NCBI GenBank assembly: GCA_949288685.1
Contig: CASELB010000097.1
Location: 1 to 5,689, forward strand
DNA length: 5,689 bases
Direction: 5' to 3'
Source: an uncultured bacterium
GTDB taxonomy: Bacteria > Cyanobacteriota > Vampirovibrionia > Gastranaerophilales > Gastranaerophilaceae
Numbering within the stretch: the stretch's first letter is position 1; every line of letters starts with the position of its first letter. The notes beneath the pieces were generated by a model. The model searched no databases. It was given only the letters and a program-made list of their open reading frames with translations, and was not told the DNA's origin. A program made the position numbers and the translations under genes. This document shows, one piece after another, positions 1 to 5,657 of the stretch.

Positions 1-1
1 A

Positions 2-1057
2 GATGTATTAAAGGCGCTTGGCTCGTTTGCAGGATACGGCGTCGGGATTATAATTCTTACGATTATTGTAAGAGCTGCTTTATGGCCGCTTGGCGTTTCG
101 CAGCAACGCTCAATGCGCATGATGCAGAAACTCCAGCCTAAAATGAAGGCGATACAGGAGCGCTATAAAAATGATCCGCAGACAATGCAGCGTAAAATGA
201 TGGATTTTTATAAAGAACACAAGTTTAATCCTATGGCAGGGTGTTTCCCGTTGCTTGTTCAAATGCCGATTTTTATTTTGTTGTACTCAGCATTAATGAG
301 TCCGCAGTTTATACAACTTGCAGGTGATTCACAGTTTTTGTTTATTAAAAGACTTGATTCTACGCTTAAGACAAGTGCGGGAGTTTCGCAGGACGGTATT
401 TTAGGCGTGTCTAAATATGATACTTTTATGACCGGTAAAGTTGCTAAAGTTTATCTTAAAGACGAAGTTTTAGAAAATGTAAAAATAACTAAACCTAATA
501 AGGCTGTAGAGGTTCAAGGTGAACTTATCCCCGGACAGCCGGTTGATTTTAAAGTCAGCCTTGATAATTTAAACCTTAAATTCAGCCAGTTAGACAGTAT
601 TGAAAAAGCTGAAATAGATGTAACGGATTTACAAACAAAAGAGACAGAAAAACTTACGTTTGAAAGGAACGGAGGTATTCTTACCGCAACAATGCCGACT
701 AAGGAGGTTAAAACAGCATTCCATTATGATGTTTTAATTCTGATTATTCTGTTTGGTTTGACAATGCTTGCATCGCAAAAAGCAATGATGGCAATGACAA
801 AAGGACAAGAAATGGATGAGGCGCAAAAAGCTATGCAAAAATCAATGAATACCTTTATGCCGATTATGTTGATGTTTACTTTTGTCATTATTCCGATACC
901 TGCAGGTGTATTGCTTTACTTGATTTCAAGTAACGTATTCCAGGTTCTGCAAACAGTTGTTATTAATAAACAGCTTGAGACAGAAGACCATAAAAAGGCG
1001 GAAATTATTGATGATGACGATTTAAAGAATGCAAAGAAAATTCAGGCTAAAGAATAA
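2..1057 (+). CDS. yidC: Membrane protein insertase YidC/Oxa1 family (5'-truncated by window edge)
   Basis: YidC inserts and folds inner-membrane proteins, alone or with SecYEG. The frame is open from base 2, so the true start lies upstream; 351 residues are visible. In order: a first core membrane segment ending in IIVRAALWPL, whose Arg (bases 71-73) matches the conserved positive charge of the hydrophilic groove; the cytoplasmic hairpin containing MQKLQPKMKAIQERYKND; the signature FNPMAGCFPLLVQMPIF leading into the second core segment; a long extracytoplasmic insertion (about 302-721); a third segment (YDVLILIILFGLTMLAS); a short cytoplasmic loop; and a final hairpin (FMPIMLMFTFVIIPIPAGVLLYLISSNVFQVLQ). 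The tail is highly charged with an acidic cluster and Lys-rich stretches. An internal ATG at 113 is not the start, because the groove segment lies upstream of it in frame. The stop overlaps the queA start by one base (TAATG). Family assignment is secure. Confidence 0.96.
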   Translation, partial: DVLKALGSFAGYGVGIIILTIIVRAALWPLGVSQQRSMRMMQKLQPKMKAIQERYKNDPQTMQRKMMDFYKEHKFNPMAGCFPLLVQMPIFILLYSALMSPQFIQLAGDSQFLFIKRLDSTLKTSAGVSQDGILGVSKYDTFMTGKVAKVYLKDEVLENVKITKPNKAVEVQGELIPGQPVDFKVSLDNLNLKFSQLDSIEKAEIDVTDLQTKETEKLTFERNGGILTATMPTKEVKTAFHYDVLILIILFGLTMLASQKAMMAMTKGQEMDEAQKAMQKSMNTFMPIMLMFTFVIIPIPAGVLLYLISSNVFQVLQTVVINKQLETEDHKKAEIIDDDDLKNAKKIQAKE

Positions 1058-2100
1058 TGTTAGTAAGTGAGTTTGATTACAATTTACCGGAAGAGTTAAT
1101 AGCGCAAGTCCCTGCTGATAAGCGGGATTTGTCGCGTATGATGGTTTTAAACCGTAAAGACGAAACAATACATCACCATATTTTTAAAGATATAGTTGAT
1201 TTAATTGATGAAAACTCAATACTTATTCTTAATAATACAAGGGTAATACCGGCAAGGCTTTACGGGTACAAAGATACAGGTGCAAAGATAGAAGTATTTT
1301 TGCTTAAAGAGCTGGAGCCGCATAAGTGGGAGGCTCTTGTAAAACCGTCAAAACGTGTTAAGCCGGGAACAAAACTTACTGTTAGTGATGAGTTAAAAGT
1401 TGAAATTATATCACCGGCTGAAGATGATGGCAAATGGCAAGTTATTCTTGAATACGACGGAAATATTTATGACGTACTTTCCCGTGCGGGGAATGTTCCG
1501 CTGCCGCCTTATATTGAACGGAAAATGACTCCTGATGAAATTAAAAAATTGGATTATGAGCGTTATCAGACCGTGTTTGCAAAAAAAGAAGGCTCTGTTG
1601 CCGCGCCTACAGCAGGACTTCATTTTACAACCGAAATTCTTGATAAGCTTAAAGATAAAGGTGTTCAAATAGGGTATGTTACGCTTAATGTCGGACTCGG
1701 AACGTTCAGACCCGTTAAGTGTGATGTTGTAGAAGAACATAAAATGGATAGCGAGACTTTTGAAATTTCTGCCGAAACGGCAAATTTGATAAATAGTGCA
1801 AAAAACGCAGGAAAAAAATTAATTGCAGTAGGTACGACTTCGGTAAGAACGCTTGAGACAGCATACAAGCAGTTTGGAGAAATAAAAGAGTGCCGCTCGG
1901 CATCTAATTTATTTATTTACCCCCCGTATGAGTTTAAGGTCGTAGACAGTTTGATTACTAATTTCCACCTGCCGAAATCTACATTGCTGATGCTTGTTTC
2001 AGCTCTTGCGGGGCGTGAGTTTATAATGGAAGCGTACCGTGAGGCTATTGAAAATAAGTACAGATTTTACAGTTACGGTGATTGTATGTTTATTGATTAA
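1057..2100 (+). CDS. queA: S-adenosylmethionine:tRNA ribosyltransferase-isomerase QueA
   Basis: QueA transfers and isomerises the ribosyl moiety of S-adenosylmethionine onto preQ1-modified tRNA (wobble position 34 of GUN-anticodon tRNAs), giving epoxyqueuosine; it is a cytosolic enzyme of the queuosine pathway. The 347 residues are a normal full length. Visible family motifs are the N-terminal FDYNLPEELIAQ, NNTRVIPARLYG (59-70), VAAPTAGLHFT (181-191), LNVGLGTFRPV (210-220), AVGTTSVRTLE (257-267), TNFHLPKSTLLMLVSALAGRE (from 301) and the C-terminal YRFYSYGDCMFI. The N-terminal motif starts right after the chosen ATG, which fixes the start. No clear Shine-Dalgarno precedes it; the one-base overlap with the yidC stop suggests translational coupling. 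Other queuosine genes are not in the window, which is common for queA. Confidence 0.97.
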   Translation: MLVSEFDYNLPEELIAQVPADKRDLSRMMVLNRKDETIHHHIFKDIVDLIDENSILILNNTRVIPARLYGYKDTGAKIEVFLLKELEPHKWEALVKPSKRVKPGTKLTVSDELKVEIISPAEDDGKWQVILEYDGNIYDVLSRAGNVPLPPYIERKMTPDEIKKLDYERYQTVFAKKEGSVAAPTAGLHFTTEILDKLKDKGVQIGYVTLNVGLGTFRPVKCDVVEEHKMDSETFEISAETANLINSAKNAGKKLIAVGTTSVRTLETAYKQFGEIKECRSASNLFIYPPYEFKVVDSLITNFHLPKSTLLMLVSALAGREFIMEAYREAIENKYRFYSYGDCMFID

Positions 2101-2125
2101 TGATTTAATTTTTATTTATAACCAT

Positions 2126-2154
2126 TTGTAAAAAGAGTATTTTTGTACTAATAT
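2126..2154 (+). promoter_or_regulatory. Putative sigma70-type promoter of the gatA-nanE-kinase unit
   Basis: In the AT-rich 82-base gap between queA and gatA, TTGTAA (2126-2131) and TAATAT (2149-2154) are separated by exactly 17 bases, each matching the -35 and -10 consensus at 4 of 6 positions. Transcription would begin near 2161, leaving a leader of about 20 bases that keeps the Shine-Dalgarno AAGGAGA (2172-2178) intact, 4 bases before the gatA ATG. No terminator hairpin is evident after queA, so read-through from yidC-queA is also possible. AT-rich DNA gives such matches by chance, so this is a moderate call. Confidence 0.42.
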
Positions 2155-2182
2155 TTCCCTATAGTTACCTTAAGGAGAAAAG

Positions 2183-3646
2183 ATGGAAGAATTACTTAGA
2201 AAGAGCGCGAAAGAACAGAGCGAAGCTATCAGAAATAAAGAGGTCAGTGCAGTAGAACTTACAAAAGCCTCACTTGCAAGAATTAAAAATATAGATGATA
2301 AATTGGGTGCTTTTAATTCATTGACGGAAGAAACGGCACTTAATACCGCAAAGCAGGTTGATGAAAAACTGGCAAAAGGTGAAAATCTGCCGCTGCTTGC
2401 AGGTGTACCGCTTGCCCTGAAAGATAATATGAACCTTGTCGGGTCAAGAACAACAGCATCAAGCAAGATTTTAGAAAATTTTGTATCGCCTTATAATGCA
2501 ACAGTTACTGAAAAATTATTGCATAATCTTGTTCCAATCGTTGGTAAAGCTAATCTTGATGAATTTGCAATGGGCTCAAGTAACGAAAACTCAGCATTCA
2601 AAAAAGTTCATAACCCGTGGAATTTGAACAAGGTTCCCGGCGGCTCTTCCGGAGGTTCCGCTGCAGCAGTTTCTTCCTGTGAAACAGCACTTGCGTTAGG
2701 CTCTGATACAGGCGGCAGTATTCGTTTGCCGGCAAGTTTCTGCGGTATTGTAGGTATGAAACCTACTTACGGCATTGTTTCACGTTACGGATTAATTGCA
2801 TTTGCGTCATCACTTGACCAGATTGGTCCGTTTGCAAGAACGGTTGAGGACGCAGCTATGCTTTTAGAAGTTATTGCCGGATATGATTATCACGATTCTA
2901 CATCGCTTAATCGAGCTGTAGAAAATTATACAGCACATCTTAATAATGATATCAAAGGTAAAAAGGTTGGTATTATAAAAGATTTGATGGGCGAAGGGCT
3001 GTCGGATGATGTAAGAAAAGCGGTTGAAAATGCTATTGAAACATACAAGTCTCTCGGTGCGGAAATTGTTGAAATAGATTTGCCGAATATTAAGTACTCA
3101 ATCGGTATTTATTATATTCTTGCAACCGCAGAGTGCAGTTCTAACCTTGCGCGTTTTGACGGTGTAAAATACGGACACAGAACAGAAAATGCGCAAAATC
3201 TTCTTGAAATGTACTGTAAAACAAGAGCGGAAGGCTTTGGTGATGAAGTTAAACGTCGTATAATGCTCGGTACATACGCTTTAAGTTCCGGCTACTATGA
3301 TGCGTATTATAAAAAAGCACAACAAATGCGCAGATTGGTAACTGATGATTTTGTGAATGCGTTTAAAAAAGCGGATGTACTGATTTCACCGACCTGTCCT
3401 AATACAGCATTTGATTTGGGTTCAAAAGCAAATGACCCGCTTGCAATGTATTTAACTGATATTGCAACAATCAGTGCAAATCTTGCAGGTATCCCGGGTA
3501 TGAGCGTTCCTGCGGGATTTGATAAGGATGGTATGCCGATTGGTTTACAAATTCTTGCGCCGCAGCTTGGTGAAACGGCATTGTTTAATTTCGGTTACAA
3601 GTTTGAACAAGAACACGATTATTACAAAAAGCAGCCTAAAATATAG
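2183..3646 (+). CDS. gatA: Asp-tRNA(Asn)/Glu-tRNA(Gln) amidotransferase subunit A (GatA)
   Basis: GatA is the glutaminase of the GatCAB complex: it releases ammonia from glutamine, which passes to GatB to convert misacylated Glu-tRNA(Gln) (and in many bacteria Asp-tRNA(Asn)) to the correct amide form. The 487 residues are a typical length. The amidase-signature Ser-cisSer-Lys triad is complete: Lys80 in GVPLALKDN, Ser155 in PGGSSGGSAAAV, and the nucleophile Ser179 in GSDTGGSIR; the 24-residue spacing between the two serines fits the family. Other hallmarks are DEFAMGSSNENSAF (126-139), GMKPTYGIVSRYGLIAFASSLDQIGP (from 191) and AGIPGMSVPAGF near the C-terminus. The ATG has a strong Shine-Dalgarno (AAGGAGA, 4 bases upstream). 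gatB and gatC are not nearby, so they must be encoded elsewhere. The specific GatA signatures make a general amidase much less likely. Confidence 0.96.
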   Translation: MEELLRKSAKEQSEAIRNKEVSAVELTKASLARIKNIDDKLGAFNSLTEETALNTAKQVDEKLAKGENLPLLAGVPLALKDNMNLVGSRTTASSKILENFVSPYNATVTEKLLHNLVPIVGKANLDEFAMGSSNENSAFKKVHNPWNLNKVPGGSSGGSAAAVSSCETALALGSDTGGSIRLPASFCGIVGMKPTYGIVSRYGLIAFASSLDQIGPFARTVEDAAMLLEVIAGYDYHDSTSLNRAVENYTAHLNNDIKGKKVGIIKDLMGEGLSDDVRKAVENAIETYKSLGAEIVEIDLPNIKYSIGIYYILATAECSSNLARFDGVKYGHRTENAQNLLEMYCKTRAEGFGDEVKRRIMLGTYALSSGYYDAYYKKAQQMRRLVTDDFVNAFKKADVLISPTCPNTAFDLGSKANDPLAMYLTDIATISANLAGIPGMSVPAGFDKDGMPIGLQILAPQLGETALFNFGYKFEQEHDYYKKQPKI

Positions 3647-3648
3647 TT

Positions 3649-4329
3649 ATGATAAACAGATTAAAGAATAAGGTTATTGTCTCCTGTCAGGCAATGCCGT
3701 CAGAGCCTTTATATAAAGAAGAATGTATGATTGCAATGATGCAGTCAGTAGTGAAAGGCGGTGCCGGCGGGCTGAGGGTTGCAGGGTTGAGAGATGTTAC
3801 TAATGCAAAGAAACTGTTTGATATTCCTGTAATCGGTATAACAAAGCCGGAGGTTATTCCTAAAAATTATAAGGAAATTGTTTATATAACTCCGACAATA
3901 AGCGATGCTCTTGCACTTGTAAGAGCGGGTGCGGATGTTGTTGCCTTTGACGGTACGCAGCGCCCGCGCAAGGATTCAACGCTGAATGAGATTATTAAAT
4001 ATATAAAGATTAATAATCGTGTTGCCATGGCGGATATTTCTACTGTAGAAGAAGGACTTAAAGCAAAGGAAGCAGGTGCGGATATTCTTTCAACAACACT
4101 TTCCGGTTATACGCTGGAATCGGGGGATAGGGGTGAAGGTCCTGATTTTGAACTTTTGGAGGCGCTTGTTGAGCAGTCAGGTATTCCGGTTGCTCTGGAA
4201 GGTCGGATTTGGACACCGGAACAGGTTGTAAGGGCTTTTGAAATAGGTGCTCACTGCGTTGTTATCGGCTCTGCAATTACTCGTCCGCAATTGATTACAA
4301 AACGGTTTGTTGCAAGACAAGGGGCTTAA
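3649..4329 (+). CDS. nanE: N-acetylmannosamine-6-phosphate 2-epimerase NanE
   Basis: NanE is a cytosolic TIM-barrel enzyme that epimerises ManNAc-6-P to GlcNAc-6-P, the step that leads sialic acid or ManNAc catabolism into amino-sugar metabolism. The 226 residues are full length. Seen in order: the N-terminal strand VIVSCQAMPSEPLY (9-22), GAGGLRVAG (38-46) with Arg43, GITKPE (63-68) with the catalytic Lys66, AGADVVAFDGTQRPR (93-107), MADIST (127-132) with Asp129, TTLSGYT (149-155), ALEGRIWTPEQ (182-192) with Glu184, and the phosphate-binding end VVIGSAITRP (204-213). Lys66 and Glu184 correspond to the Lys/Glu pair described in the Clostridium perfringens enzyme. The start is 2 bases after the gatA stop with no evident Shine-Dalgarno, suggesting coupled translation. 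The kinase 4 bases downstream would supply its phosphorylated substrate. Confidence 0.94.
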   Translation: MINRLKNKVIVSCQAMPSEPLYKEECMIAMMQSVVKGGAGGLRVAGLRDVTNAKKLFDIPVIGITKPEVIPKNYKEIVYITPTISDALALVRAGADVVAFDGTQRPRKDSTLNEIIKYIKINNRVAMADISTVEEGLKAKEAGADILSTTLSGYTLESGDRGEGPDFELLEALVEQSGIPVALEGRIWTPEQVVRAFEIGAHCVVIGSAITRPQLITKRFVARQGA

Positions 4330-4333
4330 TGAA

Positions 4334-5209
4334 ATGGAAGTTTTAGGTATAGATATTGGCGGAACAAAGATTTATTGTGCAAAGATTAATGAAAACGGGC
4401 AAATAATCGGTGAGGTTTTGAAAAATAAAACTCCGCAAAATAAGGCAGAGTTTGAAGCCCTTATGAAAAATATTATTGTCGGTTTTGAAGCGGAGGTTTG
4501 CGGGGTTGCAATTGCTACTGCGGGTACTGTTTCTAATGAAAATGACAGAATAATCGGTTCAACCGGAAATATGTTTAAAGAGTATCCTCAGACAGATTTT
4601 AAAGCCTTGACAAAGCTGCCGGTCTTTCTGGAAAATGATGCAAATTCAGCGGCATGGGCTGAATACAGAATAGGTGTGTCTAAAGGTAGTGCTGTTTCTG
4701 TACTTTTGACGCTTGGGACAGGGGTTGGCGGCGGAATTATTATTAATAATAAGCTCCTTAAAGGCAAATCCGGAGGTGCAGGTGAAATGCATTTTAAAAT
4801 GCGGATGGATAAGCACAGACAATGTACCTGCGGCTCTTATGATTGTTTTGAGGCGTACGCGTCAGGTAACGGATTGAAGCGTACAGCACAGGAAGTGACG
4901 GGTAATTCTTCTGTTACAACGTATGATGTTATCGGCGGAGTAAAATCCGGGGATAAAGTTATGACGGAGGTTTTTGAGTTATGGGAAAGTGCTATAGCGG
5001 ACGGGGTTGTTGGGCTGGCTAATCTTTTTGACCCTGATTGCGTTGTTTTGTCGGGCTCACTTGCGGAATATGTAGATACAGAAAAGATTGAAAAATACGT
5101 AAATTCAGAGATAGTTACCTTTCCTACCAGAGTAAAGAAAGCAATGGCGGGTAATTTTGCAGGTATGATTGGTGCAAGTCTGCTTGCAATGGAGGTATGG
5201 CGTGGGTAA
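4334..5209 (+). CDS. ROK-family sugar kinase, probable N-acetylmannosamine (or related amino-sugar) kinase
   Basis: A ROK-family kinase of 291 residues, a normal length, without the N-terminal helix-turn-helix of ROK repressors. Seen: phosphate-binding GIDIGGTK (5-12), ENDANSAAWAE (100-110) with predicted catalytic base Asp102, GTGVGGGI (128-135), GGAGEMHF (147-154), the cysteine motif C164-T-C166-G-x-x-x-C171 followed by FEAYASG, and a C-terminal LFDPDCVVLSGSL. Because it follows nanE directly, the inferred reaction is ATP-dependent phosphorylation of ManNAc at O6, but glucose, GlcNAc or another sugar cannot be excluded from sequence, so no symbol is given. The usual Glu-x-Gly-His motif reads Glu151-Met-His153-Phe, which is odd. 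I start it at ATG 4334: GIDIGGTK follows immediately, the gap to nanE is 4 bases, and AAGGGG (4319-4324) can serve as Shine-Dalgarno. An in-frame TTG at 4307 would add nine residues overlapping nanE and is less likely. Confidence 0.9.
   Translation: MEVLGIDIGGTKIYCAKINENGQIIGEVLKNKTPQNKAEFEALMKNIIVGFEAEVCGVAIATAGTVSNENDRIIGSTGNMFKEYPQTDFKALTKLPVFLENDANSAAWAEYRIGVSKGSAVSVLLTLGTGVGGGIIINNKLLKGKSGGAGEMHFKMRMDKHRQCTCGSYDCFEAYASGNGLKRTAQEVTGNSSVTTYDVIGGVKSGDKVMTEVFELWESAIADGVVGLANLFDPDCVVLSGSLAEYVDTEKIEKYVNSEIVTFPTRVKKAMAGNFAGMIGASLLAMEVWRG
5191..5196 (+). promoter_or_regulatory. Strong Shine-Dalgarno that sets the start of the small ORF
   Basis: GGAGGT lies inside the last codons of the sugar kinase gene, 5 bases before the GTG at 5202. 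It is the best ribosome-binding match in this part of the window and supports GTG 5202 over the in-frame TTG at 5169, which has no comparable site. An ATG at 5197 directly abuts the motif but opens a frame of only 12 codons. Confidence 0.75.
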
Positions 5210-5396
5210 AGCCAAAAGACGCGGGTTTAGCTTAAAAGATAAGGCGCCCCAGTATAATATGACGCGAAAAGAAGCGATTGCGGAAGTAATCCGTCAAAAG
5301 CAGAATAACGAAGATACGGAATATTTAATGTCATTGTTCGGGCTTACTGAGGAGGAACTTCTTGAGGCAGGCGCGAGTTATGAAGATATAAGATAA
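5202..5396 (+). CDS. Small conserved-looking hypothetical protein (64 aa), last gene of the unit
   Basis: I do not recognise this family. From GTG 5202 it encodes 64 residues. The N-terminus is strongly basic (GKAKRRGFSLKDK), the middle looks helical (RKEAIAEVIRQKQNN), and the C-terminal half is acidic and probably two short helices (DTEYLMSLFGLTEEELLEAG, then YEDIR). There is no signal peptide, membrane segment or cysteine. The helix-short helix pattern with LFGLTEEELLEAG recalls small helix-turn-helix folds, but that is a weak impression only. The start overlaps the kinase stop by 8 bases and follows a strong Shine-Dalgarno, which argues that it is really translated and coupled to the kinase. 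Adjacency alone does not show that it acts with NanE or the kinase. Confidence 0.72.
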   Translation: MGKAKRRGFSLKDKAPQYNMTRKEAIAEVIRQKQNNEDTEYLMSLFGLTEEELLEAGASYEDIR

Positions 5397-5405
5397 TGAT
5401 GTGTG

Positions 5406-5427
5406 CAGGGCTCCTCGTTTTACCCTG
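5406..5427. repeat. Possible degenerate hairpin repeat just after the last gene
   Basis: CAGGG (5406-5410) can pair with CCCTG (5423-5427), and the interior contains CTCGTTTTA, nearly the CTCGTTTCA seen in the well-formed hairpin that follows. It may be a decayed extra member of the same family, but the arms are only 5 bases and placed asymmetrically about the loop, and the last base overlaps the next element. Confidence 0.25.
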
Positions 5428-5495
5428 TCATGCTGAACTCGTTTCAGCATTTCTTGCAAGGCTTGCATTAGACCCTGAAACAAGTTCAGGGTGAC
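5427..5495. repeat. 69-base composite palindrome, unit A (REP/BIME-like)
   Basis: The unit begins GTCA, ends TGAC, and is a gap-free imperfect palindrome centred on base 5461: by hand, 26 of 34 symmetric pairs are Watson-Crick. It contains two hairpins in opposite orientation. The first (5430-5450) has arms ATGCTGAA and TTCAGCAT around the loop CTCGT. The second (5472-5492) has arms ACCCTGAA and TTCAGGGT around ACAAG, the complement of CTTGT. Between them TGCAAG and CTTGCA (5455-5467) form a third small palindrome. GTC stands just 5' of each hairpin in its own orientation. This is the layout of REP pairs (BIMEs). It lies 30 bases after the last stop, where it could cap the 3' end of the transcript, but no T-run follows. 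Confidence 0.85.
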
Positions 5496-5507
5496 GTGTC
5501 CGTTCTA

Positions 5508-5576
5508 GTCATTCCGAACTTGTTTCGGAATCTCTGACAAGTCTCGCTTTTGCCCCTGAACCTGTCTTAGAGCAAG
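5508..5576. repeat. 69-base composite palindrome, unit B (direct copy of unit A, second half decayed)
   Basis: Aligned to unit A without a gap, 46 of 69 bases agree by hand count, and the two units are in the same orientation with a period of 81 bases (12-base spacer). The first hairpin (5511-5531) is perfect: arms ATTCCGAA and TTCGGAAT around the loop CTTGT, preceded by GTC. The second half (about 5553-5573) aligns with the second hairpin of unit A and keeps CCCTGAA, but its pairing arm has decayed. Palindromes with this core (GAACTTGTTTC) are, from memory, common as dispersed intergenic repeats in unrelated bacterial genomes. Confidence 0.78.
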
Positions 5577-5625
5577 TTTGGCATAGTAAGAAAAACAACT
5601 AATTATTACAAAACTTAATTTATAC

Positions 5626-5657
5626 TTGTATTTTAAAAATGTTTTATTTATTATAAT
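5626..5657 (+). promoter_or_regulatory. Putative promoter for a gene starting beyond the right edge
   Basis: In the AT-rich stretch after the repeats, TTGTAT (5626-5631) is followed after 17 bases by TATTAT (5649-5654, 5 of 6 to the -10 consensus); a perfect TATAAT sits at 5652-5657 but with a 20-base spacer. Transcription would start near 5662-5665. AAGGA (5683-5687) at the very edge looks like a Shine-Dalgarno, so a coding start probably lies a few bases outside the window. The hexamers are suggestive only. Confidence 0.42.

Noticed and set aside
113..115. ATG as the start of yidC
   Set aside because: The frame is open upstream to base 2 and encodes the conserved groove segment with its Arg, so this Met is internal and the gene is cut by the window edge.
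1411..1903. Three overlapping open frames on the minus strand opposite queA
   Set aside because: They lie wholly within a queA gene whose motifs are intact throughout, show no recognisable protein features and look like antisense shadows.
2160..2165. TATAGT as the -10 element for gatA
   Set aside because: It is 5 of 6 to consensus, but transcription would start within or after the Shine-Dalgarno, and no -35 match lies at a suitable distance.
2170..2466. Minus-strand open frame of 98 codons opposite the start of gatA
   Set aside because: It covers the gatA N-terminus and its Shine-Dalgarno; its Ser/Ala/Phe-rich product is what antisense of Lys/Glu/Ala-rich helices gives, with no family signal.
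4307..4309. TTG as the start of the ROK kinase
   Set aside because: It would add nine residues before the conserved GIDIGGTK region and overlap nanE by 23 bases; ATG 4334 has better spacing and a usable Shine-Dalgarno.
5169..5171. TTG as the start of the small ORF
   Set aside because: The extra residues merely re-read the kinase C-terminus, and no ribosome-binding site sits correctly; GTG 5202 has GGAGGT 5 bases upstream.
5430..5460. Rho-independent terminator after the small ORF
   Set aside because: The hairpin is good, but it is followed by TTCTTGCAAG rather than a T-run, and none of the hairpins in the array has a proper T-tract.
5406..5576. CRISPR array
   Set aside because: The repeated units are palindromic pairs in alternating orientation with divergent arms and a 12-base spacer, not identical direct repeats with uniform unique spacers; no cas genes are present.
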